Source of the DNA: Shinisaurus crocodilurus
Taxonomy: Eukaryota; Chordata; Lepidosauria; Squamata; Shinisauridae
Assembly: GCA_021292165.1 (NCBI GenBank)
Contig: CM037877.1
Location: 303,060,063-303,124,062, forward strand
DNA: 64,000 bases
Reading direction: 5' to 3'
Part shown: in pieces, positions 33,601 through 48,500 of the stretch
Layout: the number at the start of each line of letters is the position of its first letter
Numbering within the stretch: the stretch's first letter is position 1
Translations under genes and position numbers: made by a program
The notes under the pieces: model-generated
Told to the model about the DNA's origin: nothing
Databases searched by the model: none
Seen by the model: the letters and a program-made list of their open reading frames with translations, nothing else

Positions 33601-36550
33601 CCATCTGCTCCTTGGAGAAAGGCTGGGGTGTGGGCGACAAGCAAATATGAACCAACATGCCAGACTCAGTGGGGTAAACTATCCAACGGCCCTCTTCAAT
33701 GGCTGACCAACCCAATGTTTTGTAGTAAGCTAATGAAGACACACACCCCCAACCACACACACTATTCAGTAGACACACACACACACACACACACCTGATC
33801 TGGACACCCCGGCCCAATGGAAGACAGCCCATTCCATCCTCAATGAAGACGCTCGACAAACTTGAACTTCATTTTGTTTTGTTAACATTTTTAAACAAAG
33901 CAATTGGGGGGGGGGGTGTTCCAATGAGAATGAGGCACGAACGACAAAAAAGTAAGAAAGAAAAATATTAACAAGTAGGACAGCAAGGAGATGTCAGCTG
34001 TAAACTTCCAATTTTCTGCTCTTCCTGATTAGGGGTGGTGGTAAAAAAAAAACACTAAAAAAAATTAAAAAGGCAAGGGGAGAAAATGAATTCCTAATTT
34101 CCAGTGTCTGTCCCATTAAATAAGAGCACAAAGTAAAAAAAAAAAAAAAAGGATCCAAAGTATCTGTATACATAATTACAATACTGAAACATATATATAT
34201 AATATGTGTTATAGAGAAAAGGTATGTACAGAGATGAGGAGGGGCTAATGGAGCTTTTTTGCTAGGCTGTGGATGGGGCTGTGGACTCGAGGAGCGGCCG
34301 CCATTTGGGGCAGGTGTATTCTGGGAAGCAAGATTATGAAAGAGGGTCATCATTTTCAAACTATTCACAACTGCAGAGAATGTGACCTAAGGGGGGAAAC
34401 GATGCTGCAGAAGGTGAAAGCAGAAGGGACAAGAGGAAGAGTTATGATGACCATATAGGACTCCAAATTTGTAGCCCTAGCCCAATCTGACCTCCCAAGG
34501 CAGCAAAAAGTTCAGTCTCCCAGTTCCCGAGACCCCTCTTCCCACAGAATCCCTAGAGTTCCAGGTCCTTAGCCCCTGCTAATCTGCCGGTACCATTAGT
34601 ATCCTGGGCCTCCCTAGACAGCATGGAACGGACGCCAGGAATCCAACTGGCTGCATTCTGCTCTACCTTCAAAGGCCTAGCGAGCCAATGCCAGCGTCGT
34701 GGTTACCTAAAAGGAAAAGGGATCTCTTTGTGGTCGCACAGCGTACCACGGAGGAAAATACATTCCAGTTATTTTTAAAAGGACAGGTTTTGCTTTTCAT
34801 CGAGGGACAAGGGAATAAAGCATGCACCATTTAGGAATGTAGTTCTACGTTAACAAAACGAATACCATCTTTCAAGCAGTTTTAACTGTCATGGCTCAGG
34901 AAGCCTTCAGAGATCTGTGAAGAGACCACAGAGCAGCCTTCCCCAACCTGGTGCGCCCTCCAGATGCACTGGGACTATAACTCCCAGCGTCCCTGGCTGG
35001 GGGATGCTGGGAGTTGTAGTCCAACACATCTGGAGGAAACCCGGTTGGGGAAAGCTGGGAGTGTAGAGCTACGAAAGAATTCTCAGCATCTTCACAAGAC
35101 AAGAAGACAATTCCCACATCCTCTGGGCAAACCCATGCAGGTTAAAACTAATTCACAACTGTTTCAATATTGTAATGGAGATGTGTCCTTCGTATCCAAC
35201 AAAGGGGCGGGGGGGGGGGGAGACTGGATGTATTCTAATAACGAAGGGCAAAGATTTCTACATGTGTTGTTTATAGTACACAGGCACCAGTGCTTGGGGA
35301 GGAACAGCTTACCAAAGTCTCTCCCAAGAAACGCAGCTGCCTCTCTCGTCTACAAGCTGCAGCTGGCCAAACAAAGGTAATCCGCCACCTCATGTCTCAG
35401 GAATGTTTGTGCCAGAGGGTAATACTCAAGGACTTCTCCTCTTGGCCAGGTATCTCGACAGACATTTCTAGGCCCCAACAATTTGTTTGTTTTCTGACCA
35501 CTGCTAAGAAACCCTTGCATAGGAGCAGCCAAACGGCCGAGTGTGTGGGCAGCAGGGTCGCCAGTTCACCACCACCCCCAATCCACCACCACAGGCCTTC
35601 TGCCTCCAATAGCTCCACGACAGGAAGAAATCCAATATGCCCGACTTCCCTCTCCGCTGCATGTCCGTGCTGGGAAAAGCCACCCTGGTTAAATGGCCGC
35701 CTGCCGTGTGGCCCTCAAACCAGAGAGCCTCTGTTAGACAACAAGGCATCTGTCTCAGCCTGTAGGTCACTGTGCGTGGTAAGTGTGTGTGTGTGAGTGC
35801 GTGCGTGCGCACACACACTTGCACAGGAGGAGGACTAGATGGAATTTCTTTTAAGCACCTTTTGGGAGTCTTATCAAGTTTGGGGTGGAGCTGGGTAATA
35901 ATATGCAGTAGGGCCATGAGGGCCAACCCAACCTGCAATGGAAGAGGAGTTTGTTAATACAGGGGCGGGGAGGAAAAAACGTAAGTTGCTCTTAAAACTA
36001 GCCTCTCTGGAAGGAGGTGGTGTATGTAGCCTGGAGTGGTTAAACCATTTTAAGGAGAGATGGTTCTATGTACAGTACTTGAGAGGGGGATGGCTGGAGT
36101 TATTATTAATAATATGATTACTTCCATGGTTAAGACTCCAAACCTTGGGGAGTTCTAAGTTCCAAACCTTGGGGAGGGGTGGGAGGGTCGTGCAGCTGCA
36201 CCTGTTGGCTTAGGTGAAATACGCAATGGGGCAGCCACCACCTGTCGCCACAAAGAGCACAGCGGCCATCTTGTTTTGGCCCTTTTCATTAAGGAAGATT
36301 GGGGGGGTAAGGGGGTCAAATCCACCTCAGGCACACAAAGGGAGATGAAAATATGGACACTAGTTAAATACCCCCCTCTCCATTGTGTCCCTAACTTGGG
36401 TGGTTCAGCGCACAGCAGCTATGCCCCTTGGCACACCTCCTCCTGCCCTCTGGGTCCCCCTACCACAGTAAGTCTCTGGCGGCGGCCACCATCTTGGTCC
36501 TTGGCTGATGGGAGGGAATTGTCGGGGCTTGTGGTGCCCCCCAGCCCTAC
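33601..36550. other. probable TBC1D10B 3' UTR and intergenic sequence
   Basis: The part nearest 36550 should be 3' UTR. No minus-strand AATAAA could be identified before about 33800, so the transcript end is unknown. A fold-back MITE lies at 34934-35057 and short CA runs near 33775 and 35812. Confidence 0.4.
34934..35057. mobile_element. fold-back MITE, CAGCCTTCCCCAACC family
   Basis: The two arms pair over most of their length (cagccttccccaacctgg against the right end ggttggggaaagctg). No clear target duplication is left. Confidence 0.7.
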
Positions 36551-39500
36551 TCAAAAGTATGTGTCTTGCAGCACTGACGCTCCTGGTGTTTCCCCATCCT
36601 TCCCCCCCTCAGTGGGTGGCAGAGCAGCCGATTTGGGTTCCTTTTTCCTCAGAGACAACTTCCTCTCTTTCTTCAGCTTGGCTTCCTCTTTGGCTCGTTC
36701 CTTCTGCTGCTTCTTCTCCCGTTCCTTTTCCTGCCTCTCCCGCTCCTTCTGCAGCTTCCGCTCACGCTCTTTCTCCTGCTTCTGCCTCTCCTTCTCAATC
36801 CGCTCTTGCTTCTCGCGTTCCTTCTCCTTCCGTTTCTCTCCCTTGCTGCTGCCCGCTGCTTTCTTGGGGCCTCCTAGAGGCATGTTGTTCCCGGTCGGGG
36901 AGGGCAAGGCAGGGTGGAGGCCTTCAGACACCACCACCACCTGGCTCTGGGCACTAGGAGGGACTGGAGGGGGGGCCGCGGACACCGCCAAGGAGCCCAC
37001 AGAGTGTGCTGGGGAGAAGGAGGGGCCGCTCGTGCTGCCAAGGGAAACCCTTTGCTTCAGGCCCGTGAGGCTCAAGAGGCTGGCGCTGGCAGACAGGGGC
37101 GGGTTCATGCGGTAGCGCTCCTCGTGGATGGCTCGCGAGCCGTGGAGCCGGCGGGAGGGCTTGTACTGGAGCTCGCCCCGGGTCTCCCGCCATTTCTTCA
37201 GCTGGGTGGCATTCTCCCGCTCGACGAGGGCTTCGGTCACCGGGAGATTAATCACCTGTGTGAGGCGGGAGAGAGGAGTAGCCATGTGGCGTCTTTGGCT
37301 AAGCATCCCCGCCACAGTCCCACCACCAACCGTGCACCCCTTTCATGTGCCAATACTTCATGCGTACACAGGGAGCCGCACCATTCAAAATAAAGGTACT
37401 GCCCCCCCCCCATCCCCATACAAGCCTACCTGTCAACCACATGCTACATGGAATTACTTGTTTTTCCCCTTCTCTCTCTCTCTCTCTCTGTTTAATTAAG
37501 ATCAGCCTGAGCAGGCTGCAAGCTAGAGCAGAGGAAGGCTGCATATGTGTCTTCCCGCTCTGGTCCTTTTCCAATACATACTCGCTCTTCCCCAGGCTGC
37601 TTTTTTACCCAGCATGGAGGAAAACACACACACACAAACGTGAACACACAGCACTCCCGCCCCTCACTTTAAGCACCACCTCCCCAGCCACCATTCCTCC
37701 ACTCCAACTTGCATCCCACCCAGGCCAATTTTGGTTTTATTCATAAAATGTTAAACGTAAAGGGGGAGAAACTCACAAAGCTCCATGTAATGTGTCATTT
37801 GCAGCTCTTCTTAAAGCGTGTGCGCGCGCACACACACACACACGCACAATTGGGGAATAAGACAATGAAGGCCAGCAGGGCCTTCTTAAACATCACCCAA
37901 ATTTTGTAGAACTTGCTACCAAGAAAGAATTGCCAAGTCTAACCTTAGATAGTTTTAGAAAAAAATTAATAACCGGCTTTTGAGTAATTACGGGACAGCT
38001 ATACATTCCAGAGGGAATGCCTTGTTGGTCTGCTACAGAAAGAACAAAGAGTCTTGTGGCACCTTAAAGACTAGCACATTTATTATGGAGCAAGCTTTTG
38101 GGGATACTGTCCACTTCATCAGGTGCATGAAATGTTAATTTCAAGTTGGCAGATTGATATACACCTGCTGGGGGTGGGTGGGTTGTAAACTGTGAGGTCA
38201 GAGGGAATTGAAATGCACGCAGAATAGCAACTGTTAAGATAATTAGCACTGTCTGTACTTTTTGCATTTCAGTTCCCCCTGACCTCGCTGTTTGTAATTA
38301 TCGCTACCACAAAGCTGATGAATATACATCTGCCAACTTGAGGGTATCGGTTCATGCCTCTGATGAAGTGGACAGTGTCCACAAATGCTTATGCCTTAAT
38401 AGACGTGTTAGTCCAGTGTTCTCCAACCTTGGGTCCCCAGATGTTTTTGGCCTACAACTCCCAGCATGCCCCAGCCAGCTATGCTGGCATAGCTGGCTGG
38501 GGCATGCTGGGAGTTGTAGGCCAAAAGCATCTGGGGACCCAAGGTTGGAGAACACGGTGTTAGTCTTTAAGGTGCAACAAGACTCTGCTCTTTTTATATA
38601 CCGGTAAATATATATCAAGATCAGGCTCTCACCTCATGGACCAGGAAGTCTTCTTGCATGGTGTGAACGGGCAGGTTGCGCAGCTTCTCCATCGTCTCGT
38701 ACATGCCTTGGCACGAGCGCAGCTTGTCAACCGAGCCCAGTGTGTTCCGGAGCAGCACCAGGCCCACCCGGAAGATTATCTTCACCCCTGGAAGCAGGAG
38801 ATGAGGATGAATCAGAGAAAGAGAGAGGGGAGCTGGGCGTTTTGTATGAGGCCAGGAACGCCTCTTACATGGGACAAAGGGAAGGAGAGAAAAGCCTTGG
38901 TTTGCATGAGGCGCCGGGCTCGCCGTGGGTTATTTAACCCACGATGAGCCGCAGCATGTGCTGGGCATGTGCTGCTGGCATTATGAATGTTTGTTATGGT
39001 TTGTAGCAGGGTTATGCCAGGGTTGTTTAACCCTTGAATAACCCACGGGGGCTGTGGTTCGACAACACACCACATATTCATAACGGTGGCCACACACATG
39101 CGGCCATGCTGGCTGGGTCTGATGGAAGTTGTAGTCTAACACATCTGGAGGGCACCAGGTTGGGGGAGGCCGATCTAAGCCAGCGGCCATTCACCACACC
39201 TTATGGCAGTGAGTTCCATAAATTAAAGGAGAAGAAGCCCTTTCTTCTGCCTGTCCCGAATGTAATGCCAAATCAAGTTCATTAGATAGCCCCAAGGTCT
39301 AGGTATTACAAGGCTGCAAACTCTGAGTGTGTTTGCTAGACTGAATGCTGAGAGACTTGCTTTCAAGGAAAGACACATAGAATTACACTGCAAGAGGGGG
39401 AGAAAAAGTTCCTTCCATCCAATTTCTCAACATCACACGAAATTTTATAAACTGCTACCATGTCTGCTGCTTAATAGCCTTTTTCCCCGTTAAGAATATA

Positions 39501-42500
39501 AAGCAACTCCACACCACCCGGAAATAACTATGCTAGCATGGGTTTGGTATGATGAATAAAAATCTTGGGCTCTCTCTCTCTCGTTTAAGCAAGTTCCTAG
39601 CCCTCACGATTGCTGAGTTTTTTGTTACAACCATGTGTGCAGCGTAAGCCACAGGCCTGTGGCTTACGCTGGCTCAGCTTGTCTGAGCGTGGAAAGCTAA
39701 GCAGGGTCAGGCCTGGTTATTACTTGGATGGGAGACCCCCTCCTCAAGTTTCCTGCACTGAGCAGCAGGTTGTACTCGATAGCCTTGTAGGCTCCTTCCA
39801 ACTCTATGATCTATGACCCAGGAGCCTTCCTTTGATGTAGTGATGGAAAGGCAGTTCAGAATGGAAGAAAACATTTTTTTTAAAGCAAGTTTTCTAGCAG
39901 TAAGTCCACAGCCACTGCAGTCCTTTCCTCCTGACTGGATCAGTCTGAGTGAGGAAGCAGGTATTAAGGAAGCAGCCATGCAGGCCACAGTGGACAGCAA
40001 AGGGGAACTGAAGGTTGAGCCTTACCTTCACAGAAGAACATATCCCAGACTCGCAACACAGAACACCAGGGCAAGGTCCGGGAGAAGATGCACATAAACC
40101 ACTCGGTCATATACAAGACGGGGTCGATCTTGTATCTCTTCAGGTGCCGGTAGGCAATGGGCGACGCTCGTCGGAGCAGGGCGAAGAAGATCTCCCCATC
40201 CAGCTGGATCGCCTCCTGCAGAAGACATGCAGGAAGTAGCACTGGAAGTAGCACCCAGTCCTCCGCCATCCCACCCTTTCCGCTTTCTTCCATCAGTACC
40301 CTCTGTTAGGCCCGGTTCTGTGCTTGCAGCCTCTGAGTGGCAGAGAAACATGGGAAGGCGAGAGACAGAAACTCGGCAAGCCTTAAGCAGCCCCGTGGAC
40401 CAGTGTTTGGGGCTCCATGGATCCAGGAGGGTTACCACCATTTTATGGGCAAAGGTTCTGTGACTCCCGATGGCTGCATAAAAGGGAGAAACCCAGAAAG
40501 GAAGCTTTTCCCAGCATGGAGAGGAGGAAGCAGCACCTGCTCTGCAGCTGTTAAAGGCACAAAGCCTCTGCCCATATAAAACAGGGATGGCGAGCCTGAC
40601 GGCCACACCAGATGGCCACGCCCTCTTTCCCCTGGCCACGACCCCGACCACTGGAAGGTTGTCCACGGGTTTTTCCCCATTCTAAAAGGCTGAGATGCCT
40701 CTCCTAAAGCTTAGTTACTGGTAGGAAGGTAAAATGTGTGGCAATTTTGGGGGCGGCCACCCCTTCTGCCTTCACCTCCACCCACATTGGAATGCTGCCC
40801 CTGAGAGCTTTTGCAAAATGGAATTCAGCCCTCGGGCTGAAAAAAGTCCAACAGCCCTAATATAAAAGCACACTAGGCCCTTAGTGCAAAGGTGGGAAAG
40901 CTCTGGCCCTCCAGATGCCACTGGGCTACAATTCCCATCAGCCCCAGCCAGCATGGCCAATGGTCAGGGATGATGTGAGTTGCAGTCCAGCAACACACGG
41001 AGGGCCACAGGTTCTGTATGACCAAACAGTTTCCCAAAAAATAGCCAGCGACTCTCATCTCTTGAGCTGTTCATGTGAAACTTAACACCGTTTGCACCCT
41101 GTTCTATTTTCACTACGAGACCCTTCACTTTACAGCAGTGTTCTCCAAGCTTGGGTCCCCAGATGTTTTTGGCCTACAACTCCCAGCATGCCCCAGTCAT
41201 CTGGGGACCCAAGCTTGGAGAACACTGCTTTACAGTGTTCAGTCACCCAATTAGAGAAATCTTACAGAACACATTTTTACTCAAAATTCATCCTTGTTGT
41301 GTTCAATGGGAAGGACTCCCTAGCAAATTTATTTAGGAATGCAGCCTTAGCCAATTAATTGCACACACTTTAATCAATCGACTAAGTTTGTATACATCTG
41401 CAGATTAATTTAAAAAAAATAGCTCTAGAGAGGGAAAAACATCTTTTCCGATAAGCCCTCCCCCACCTACTGCCCTCCAGATTTGTTGGGAGTGGGACTC
41501 AAACACATTGCCCATGGAGGCTGGGAATGATGGGAGTTGCAGTCCAACACAACTGGAGGACACCACGTTGGGGAAGGCTTTTTCAGTGACATACACACAC
41601 GTCACAGCAGTAGGCACCATTCCTAGAAGAGGTATTCCCACTCCTTGCTCACACAGGAGGAAACTTAACTTTTTTAAAAAATGATTAATCAGGTGCTCCT
41701 TTCGATTAAGTTAATCTACCCAATTAATCGAATAAGGAACTCCAGTCCTATTGTAAAACCAGGCTGAATTTTTTGGAGAGGGTCCCAGATTCGCCCATCT
41801 GCTGCTACATGCAAGTAGTAGTCATAGCAACGACAGCTGGGCCAGCAATCTGAGTCCACGGTGGACTTACTCCTGAAGACTCAGTCACAGGGGGTCTAGA
41901 TTTCAGGTTGACTGGGCGGGAGAGGAATGGGGAAGTGAAACAGGTCGGAAAACAAACTCTACAGAGCTATTCAGATGAGTTGGCCCCAACAGAGAAATGA
42001 AAGCGAGACAAGAGCAGGCATGTGTATTCCTCTTGAAGAAATACATGTTCCAGCTGTTACGTATTACCAAACTGTGGGCTCCGCACCCTTTCCCAGGAGG
42101 CCCCTGTCCTCCAGCAGGTCTCATTCCTCTCCTGAAGACAGAGACTGCGATATCCTTGCATGACACATTGCTAAGCAGAGTCATTCTTGTTAAGAAGTAG
42201 TGGGGGAACTCCCATGCAGAAGAGATTTTCGAGCAGCACAGAACGTTTGCCCCGTGAATGGCTCCTGTCGAAACACTGAACGCCTACTGCCTTTCCTCAC
42301 GTGAAGGCAGCCACACTCACCAGTCCGGCACTATAATAGCCAGGGAGGTATTTCTCACAGATTTGCACCAGGCACCAGAAAGCTTGCTGTGGAGAGAGAC
42401 AAGAGAAATTCTCAGCACAGATCATCTGGGCAGTCACACCCTCGCAGCCTAGGTCCTCCTGCCAAGAACTCTGGCTTGCTCCCCAGTCACATGCAATGAG

Positions 42501-45500
42501 CCAGTCCTATTCAATTTAGGAGGGCTAGCCTTCTACTCCAGGGCGGTTACCTCCTCTGTCCTGGCCGCCATGTTTCCTTTAGGACACAGTGCAGGTGGCA
42601 CGTGAGATCAGACCACCGGAGGTGGAAAAACAGAGCCACCATCTGTGAGTAGCTGTGGGCCTCATCATTGTTTAAATCAGAGGTAGGAAACCTCAGGCTT
42701 CCCCTGGGTCCCAATCAGGCCCTCCTCGGGTTCTTCAGATGGCTACACCCCCTTCCCCCCCAACCATCAATCGCTTGGTGGTTTTCCAGCTTTCGCACAC
42801 ATTTCCCCCAAATGCCTCTCCTGCGGCTTAGCTACTGGCAGTAAGAGCTTTAAGACACAACATGCTGGTATTTGGGGCCCCGCCCCTTTTGCCTTCGACT
42901 CCACCCACCACAGGAATGCGGCCCCCAAGAACTTCTCCAACATTGAATTTGGCCCTTGGGTTGAAAGAGGTTCCCCACACCTGGTTTGCGCATGCACAAT
43001 GTCATATGGAAACATGGTGGCTGCTGAGGCCATGACCCCAGGGCCAGGCAGAAAAAGGTGCCCGGCCCCTGGCAGTGCAAAGGAGAGCTTCAAGAGGCAC
43101 AGATGCAGCAGGCTAGGAGCCCGCTGGGTAGGCCTGGTGTGAAAGAGCCTCACCGAGACCCCAAAGAGTTTCGGATATGTGATGCCCCACCCACACACGC
43201 ATATCTCCGAAGTTCCCAAACTGCAGCTCTGTCCAGAGTGCACCCACGCCATCTCCACGCCTTTCTGAGAGGACCCACACTCTCAAACCGTTTGCCACCC
43301 TGCCCTCCACTCCGCGCCACAGGGAAGCAGCAGCCTCACCTCTGCGGGCATATGCATCAGCAGAACTGCGGCCACGGGCGCCTGTGCTTGGCAGTAGCCT
43401 TCTTCCGGCCGGTAGATGGTGTAGGCTTTCAGGATGCGGTACAGGTCCTGCTGCCTGTGACGCAGGAGAAGGATGAGGGAAGGGAAGGAACCCAGAACAT
43501 TTTGCCTGCCTCAAGGAGGGGTGGGTGGGCATCCGATCCAAACTGGGACCTTCAGGACTGGGAGGTATGATCTAGCCTTTGGGCCTATAGGGCACCCCCT
43601 TTCCAACCCAAGGGACCTCCTGGCAGAGCAGAGTTGCATACCCCATTTCATTTGGGTGTTTTATTAATCACAGGGCCTACAGAACAGTCAGGGCTTTCCA
43701 AGCCATGGGCCACGATGCCCCTGGGATAGCTAAGAGAGAGGCAGGAGTCAGCATGAGTGCATTACTAATGGTGGGTCCTGTTACCTCGGGCTGGAGATGA
43801 GGAGGCACAGGGAAAGGAGCAATGTAGGAGGCAAGGCAGTGTGAGAGGCGGTGAGAACTGGGGAGGCAGGAACGAAGCAGTGCCGGAAGGAGTCAGGCAG
43901 GTACACCTAAGAGGATTTCTATGGGAACAGTACACAGACGGGGTGCAAGTTCATCAAGTCTGAGACATGTGAGAGGAGCACGGCGACCTCCCAATCCTAG
44001 GTGGTTGATTGTTTCTGGCTACTGTAGCAAACACAGCCCTGCTCTCACCCATGGCCTCCCCGAGCCGCAAACATCTCGTGAAAAGGGAACTGCCTGTGTA
44101 GATCTTTCTCAATCACGTCGAGCCACTTAGGATCTCCAAGCTGACGCTCCAGCTCCTAAGAACAGAGCAGACCAGGAGGAACAGGCTGAGAAATGTGAGG
44201 GAGAACAGGAAGCAGGCATGGAAGACATCAGGGCCCTGCTCCAGCTGGACTTTCCCCACCCACACCACCACTTTAGGACCACCTATTATTAACTGCCCTG
44301 TGGGAAGGATTTCAGGAGAGGGAGGGAGTCAGGCAGACCAGGAAAACGGGGTTCCTGTTCCTGTTCCAGCTGGACCCTCCCCTCCTCCAACAGGACCATT
44401 TGCCACCAGCTGCGCGGTGGGAAGGAGTCCTGATGATGCTTTCTATGTCAATATTCTTCATTGTGATTTCATTGATAGATTTTGATGTATGACTTATATG
44501 CCGCCATGGAAGGATCTATATATCCGGAAAGGCGGGCTATAAATCCTTTGTAATAAAATAAACACACTTTTATCTGTCTTCTCCCAGCTGAGAGACTTAG
44601 GTCCCCTTCCATCGGTACAGTGGCCCAAGAAGGGACTCAGAAATACCTCAAATTTCCCCTGATTTTGATCCAGAAGGTCCTTGCTGTTGGAGAGAAGTTG
44701 CCACGCTTTGGCACGGAGGGAAGAAGGAATCCCCTTCCGGCAGCGCAATTTCACCTGCAACAGGATGGAGAAGTTATTCATAAATACAGTGGGTAAAGAA
44801 ACAAAAATCACAGAATAAGCCAAGCAAAATACCGGTTGGGATCCTTCCCTCTAGTAGCCAAGAACACAGTACATCCCCACTCCCCCACCCCGTGGCTGAT
44901 CTCTCCTCACCTTTTGGAATCTGCGTGACAGCCATTTGTCCCAATGGGAAAACATGTCCAGCCACTTGAGTTCCCTCTGTCGAGCCACATCCACAGGGAG
45001 GGCACTTTCACTGCAGCAAGAAAACAGGTGAAGAGGAAGCGGTATAATTTATTGTTGTAAACCGCCCAGAGAGCTTCGGCTATATAAATAAATAAATAAT
45101 GAGCAAAGGAGGAATCATCTGTGGGCACTGCCCAGGGCTGTGGGAATTGTAAGCCTGTATAAATAATGCAAATGTATTTATTTTGCATAAATTATGCTGC
45201 TTCTGTTCAGGGGAAGGCTAAAGGGCTATGCAATGCAAGGGAGCCGAGCCCCCAGCCCCTCCTCCAGCTTCTGGGGTTGACAGGGACAGAGCTACAAGCC
45301 CCTCCTTGGAAGAGGCAAATAATGCAGCCAAACTGAGGGGGAACATAAGGAGCTGCCTTGGACTGACTCAGACCATTAGTCCATCTAAGACCAGGGGTGT
45401 TTTTTAAAGTATTGTTCATTTATATCCCACCTTTTTTCCTCTTGCAAGGAACCCAAGGCAGCTTACGTGGTCCTCTTCTCTCTTTCATCCTCACAACAAC

Positions 45501-48500
45501 CCTGTGCGGTAGATTAGGCTGAGGGTCAGTGACTGGCCCGAAGTCACCCAGTGAGCTTCATGGCTGAGTGGTGACTAGAACCTGGATCTCCCGAGTCCCA
45601 GTCCAACACTCCAACCACTATGCCACACTGGCTGTACAACATCGCACTACCACTACAACACAGTGGTGTCGAACCTCTATCAGCCCAAGGGTTTCAGAGA
45701 TGCTCTTGGGGCTGGGCCAAAATACCAAAAATACCAGCATATTTTAGCTTAAACCTCTTACTGCCAGTACGGTAACTACCGTAAGCCTCAGGAGAGGAAT
45801 CTCAAACTTTTCGGATGGGGGTGGATGGGGGGAGAAAACTGCACAAAAGCTGGCAAGCCCACAAACGATCAGCAGACGGGGTGTGGCCATCTGGGGAAGC
45901 CCCAATGGCCACACTGTGACTGTGGGCAGGCTGGATTTGGCCCCCCAGGCCTGAGGCCCTGCACCCCTGATCTCACCCAATGACTGACAGTGGCTCTCCA
46001 GGGTTTCAGGCAGAAGTCTTTCCTAACCCTACCTGGAGAATGCCAGAATCTCGGACCTTCTGCATGAAGCAGGCACTCTGCCACTGAGCTACAGATATTG
46101 AATGTCCAGACATTTAAGAATTGGGATGGGGAGCATAGCAAAGGAAATGCTGTGGGACAAGGCACTGTGATGGTGCCACATCTAACACACACCCAACACA
46201 CCAGCTTTGTCCCTTCACTCCCCAGGTTCATATTTCCTGGGGGGGGGGGGCTTCCCCCTACCCCTTCTGCTCAGAGCAGCAGGACCAACCCACTGAGCAG
46301 CAACCCACAAACATCCTCTGAGCCGGCACATACTCAGCAAACCCCACCCAGCTTTGCAATTTCAACTACACTGTGCTAAAGAGAAAGCAGACGGTTCCTT
46401 TAACATCCTTTCCTCGCTGTACACACACACAGCATCAGGTGCCACGTTTGGAAAAAAATCCTGGATCAGACTCTGGCCCAACTCCCTGCCCTTGCCTTGT
46501 AGCTCCCAAAGGGATTGTGGGAAGAGAACACCGAAAAGGACCAATGCAGTTCCCTCCTACATCACTTGTAGCCCACTTTGAGATCACGGTTTCCTGGCGG
46601 GTCCCTCACGTTAGAACGTTTGTGGTGGCTCACTATCCATTCCTGCCTCCAAGCTCAGCACACCTACAAGAGCCTCCTGCCAAAGTTAAAACAAAGATGT
46701 TGTTTGGGCCGCCAGTGACTGAAATTAGAAAGCCCTTCGGCTAGTGTGACTCAGTATTTTCCGGGCTTTCTGTGAGTGGGCGTGCTGGGTGATGGGGTGG
46801 GGAAGTCAACTGATGCTTGTGTGAGAAAAAGAATGGCAAAGTGTCCCATTTCATGTGCAACCTCACCCCACCCGCTAGCTTCAGTCAAGGGGCCTCAGGG
46901 AAGGTGGTCATATGGAAGGATCTGGGCAGGGTTCCCTTTAACAGAAGCCAGCAAGAAACAGGAAGGGTGGCTTGCCAAACAGGAAGTGGTGGGGCTGTTT
47001 GATAGAAAAAAAGCCAGGGAAGAAGGGGTTTGGGTGGGAGAGAAGAGTCTTCTTCTCCCATAGCCATGCCCACAGGAGGAAGCCGAGGGCTGGTGCTGTT
47101 GTAGGGCTCCTGTTCTCTGCCAAGTAGCCCAGGAGACTAACGTTATTAGACACGGCATAGGTCCATCCACAGAGAAGCCAAGGGCCTGGCCAAGCAGCCT
47201 CCGCTTTAGCTTCCGACTCTGGCGCAGTATAGCAGATAGAGCCATTATTCCCATGTCCAATGCATATCCTACTCTTCTTCCAACTCAGACCAGCACTGAG
47301 CACTGGGGTGGGGCCATTGGGTTCCCCACAACCACCTTGTGAGCAGCTTACCCAAGGCCACCAAAGTGGGAGTTGCCAGCAGCCAAGGGGCAATGTGAAC
47401 CCCGGTTCTCCAGATCTGTACCCAACACTTGAGCCATAGGTCAAAAGCCTGACCTATCCGTGAAGCTCACTGGGTAGACTCCAGGTGTGTACGGAGAGGT
47501 AAAACCCTGTTTCATAGCCTAGAGCAGGGACTCTCCAGATGATTTGGCCTACAGACCTAGCCAGCATAGCCAGTAATGAGGGGTGATGGGAATCAAGGGC
47601 TAAAACATCTGGAGGGGCTCAAGCTGCCCACCCCTGGCCTAGAGTAAACTGAAGAGACATATTATAGATAAATTGTGGAGAAAGCCAACCTAAGCCCCCT
47701 GCCTGACACACACACACTCACCAAGGAGGGGGGAAGGAGACAGCCAGTCTCCACAGATGCCAAAGGGGACAAACAACATCTACATAGAATCACCCCAGGG
47801 GGGAAGGCAGGAAGCATCACTAGGTTTGTCAATGCTCTTGCATATCAGCCCCATCTACATAAGACTTGAATACCTCTCCAGGGCAGACGCTTCGGCACCC
47901 CTAAGGAATGGCCACTCAACACCATAGGATGGGACCATTAAACAAGTGGCTTCAAAGGGACCCCATCCCATGGGGGGGGGGCGTCACCCCACCTGACCCA
48001 AAAGGCCGCCCCTCAGGGAGGGTGTCAACCCACCTGATCACGGACGGAGGGGCTACCTGAAACACCAAGGTATAAAGCACCCTGCACAAGGGAACTTTTC
48101 TCTGGACCTGATCAGCAATCTTGCCCATGCCTGGGGTAAGGGAACGAAGGATCAGCAACCCCGGGTAGCAGAATCCGGTGCGCTCCAGCTAGCTGGAATC
48201 ACTGGCTGCTTGGGTTGACCAGACCCCCGGGAAACCAAGCTGAAATCACTCACAAGCCGCTTGGGTAGACCGGGCCTCCGCCGGGAACCCAGCTAGCCGC
48301 TTGGGTAGACCGGGCCTCTGCCGGGACCCGAGCTAAACTAACTAGCTGAGAGCCCTGAAATCACGGTGTCCTTGAGGCTTTTGCTTGCTACTTTGTACCG
48401 TACTGATAAGCTGTATTGCTGGCGTGGGTCTGAGTTGGTGAAGGTAATTTTGTTAATAAACTTGTTTTCTAAAAGAACTATAAGTTATCCCTTTGTTCTG

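Noticed and set aside
39690..39736. 5S rRNA gene
   Set aside because: Only the middle of 5S is present and it is joined to a CR1-like tail; a second copy shares the same join.
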